Of a stretch of DNA of 64,000 nt, positions 62,470-64,000 are shown one piece after another (position 1 is the first letter of the stretch; every line of letters begins with the position of its first letter). This DNA is from Glossina fuscipes (lineage: Eukaryota; Arthropoda; Insecta; Diptera; Glossinidae). The DNA lies in NCBI RefSeq assembly GCF_014805625.2, contig NW_023998459.1, positions 2,992,596-3,056,595 on the forward strand. Reading direction: 5' to 3'. The position numbers and the translations under genes were made by a program. The notes beneath the pieces were generated by a model. That model worked only from the letters and a program-made list of their open reading frames with translations, was not told the origin of the DNA and did not search any database.

Positions 62470-64000
62470 CAGACTTGCATTATTACATTGATATTTCTGT
62501 TCCGGAAGTTTTTTCAACTTTTGTGTTGTTAATATGCGATCCCCTCTTTTCAACGTTATCTTATGCCTTAATAGATTACTTATGGGTAATAATGTTATGA
62601 TATTTACTTATATTTATGTACTATTACAGATTCGCCGGATATAAAATTTTTCTATAAATATTTCATTTGTATTACTTTCAATTATTTTTTCAGATTATTT
62701 GAAAAAACATTCTGTATTATTTTCGCATAAACTACATTGAATGGAAGGGGTAGGTGTCCTTTTCTTAATTTCTTGGATATACCCACATTCTTTTAATTAG
62801 ATTTCTCTTCCTTTATCGTTTACCTTTTTTTTAGCCATTACCGTCAATTATATTTAAGTACAATTGTTAACTTTTGTTTAAAATTCGAAGACAATTTCTA
62901 CATTTAATTGATTAATTCGTCTATCCTTTCTTTTTGTTTTTCTTTGTTTCTCAAATCATCCCAAAACAAGCAAAGTCGTCCATACTTTTTTCTTCCGCGC
63001 AAAGCCCAAAAAACTAAAAAAACTACGGCGAAACACTATCCCTCGCTATCAATTCTCTCCGTACGCGAACTTAACAAACTAAGTAATGCCGGCAATTACT
63101 TTTTAGCAAAAGTAATTTGCTAAGTCAAATCAACACATATAATTGTTTAAGTAAACGTATGCACAGCTCACAACTATTTCTGCTTTAGCGCGAATACACT
63201 CACACACAGGTCTACTGAAAGCGTCTTAGTATAGCATATATGCGTTCATAGTGTAATTTTACGCATACAAGTTGCACAAGTTTCATTCTCATATTCTCAT
63301 TTGAGTTCTTTCGCTCCCTCTTACAGTATTTAATACCGTTTGTTGTTAACGGATGCCTTTGGCTAATACTTAATAATTTTGCTGCGCAAATGTTATTGGC
63401 CAAATGGCGTATCTTATATATATAAAACTTTTGCTAATATTCATATTATTTAATATATTTTGTTTTTTTATTATATGTTTATGTAGACATTGTTATACGT
63501 CTTCATCCTTTTATAGTCAAGTATTGTGTATTTATATTGATCGCAAAAGCTGAAATTATCAAATAAGATAGTTCTTTTCACCTTTGTTTATTGCACACTA
63601 GAAGCCCGTTTTGCACATACTTGTACACACAAGGCATGAAGAGTCGCGTTCTACCGTTGACGTCGTACAAATTTTCCTAGGTACAGTTGACAGGAGTAAA
63701 ATACAGATGTGGAGAAATCTACTGAACATTAAATTCTATTCTCATTATAATGGGACTTTCTCCAAAATCACAAATTAATTCAGCCAACAAATAATTCTCT
63801 CAGATAAGTGTCATTGTATTAGTAATTCGTCAGCTTCGGAGCAAGTGTTGTGAGCCGACGTGGGCGACCAAAGATTTTTTTTTAATTTTTCAGCGACAGT
63901 CAGGCATAAACTTATACAATGAACATGTGCTCAATAAATGATGTATTATTTCGTTAATGTTAACAGTTCAACAGTATCAAGAAGGGTGTATTATACGGTC
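62470..64000. other. no recognised gene
   Basis: AT-rich; the 71-codon plus ORF at 62908-63123 and the minus ORF at 63212-63403 show no motif. A plus-strand stretch at 62395-62490 (TGEKSIAGEELFRLGLDLAK) looks like former coding sequence next to the phosphotransferase fragment, family unknown. Confidence 0.45.

Overview
The window looks like intergenic heterochromatin-like or accessory DNA of an insect, most probably a higher fly. It is strongly AT-rich, has no dense ORFs or operons, and is full of simple repeats (poly-T, CAA/GTT runs) and decayed transposons of types common in dipterans: I-like and jockey/CR1-like LINEs with RNase H or PHD-like ORF1s, BEL/Pao and gag-bearing LTR relics, mariner-like and piggyBac-like DNA elements. 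A tephritid-like fly is my guess from the repeat styles, not something the sequence proves. I see no intact host protein gene, no convincing tRNA or rRNA, and no CRISPR.

Layout. 0-13 kb: mostly unique AT-rich DNA with a LINE reverse transcriptase relic (about 2.0-2.4 kb), a mariner transposase N-terminus (2.74-3.0 kb) and a complete 503-bp mariner-type deletion derivative with terminal inverted repeats and TA duplications (5001-5503). 13.4-15.0 kb: a 5'-truncated, internally rearranged minus-strand copy of an I-like LINE. 16.9-17.6 kb: a dispersed fly-type repeat that recurs at 38.6-40.3 kb. 18.9-24.3 kb: a probable non-autonomous LTR-type element on the minus strand, with a SAP-like gag and a very long T-rich (sense A-rich) leader, bracketed by two copies of a TATTC-rich repeat. 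26.3-28.1 kb: three broken LINE RT fragments. 29.5-30.3 kb: unrecognised ORF remnants of higher GC. 30.5-35.7 kb: minus-strand copies of an unnamed repeat family carrying a palindrome array and a CGGTAGAGCG motif, plus a LINE 3' end. 44.1-47.2 kb: BEL/Pao relics around a 254-bp piggyBac-like MITE with perfect 17-bp inverted ends. 48.3-52.5 kb: a nearly whole minus-strand LINE of the I/LOA group. 52.8-59.1 kb: a second copy of the palindrome family, apparently split by a 4.1-kb full-ended I-like LINE with a 9-bp target duplication. 61.3-62.4 kb: a LINE ORF1 fragment abutting a dead fragment of a choline/ethanolamine phosphotransferase gene on the opposite strand.

How it fits together. No genes here appear to act as a pathway; the window is a record of transposition. 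The two I-like copies (13.4-15.0 and 53.4-57.5 kb) belong to one family and end in the same TAA-repeat tail. Comparing them shows what each has lost: the full-ended copy lacks the endonuclease domain and a conserved RNase H glutamate, while the truncated copy keeps that glutamate but has a duplicated block in place of part of RNase H. Non-autonomous or dead derivatives dominate. Functional names rest on motif recognition by eye; no database search was possible.
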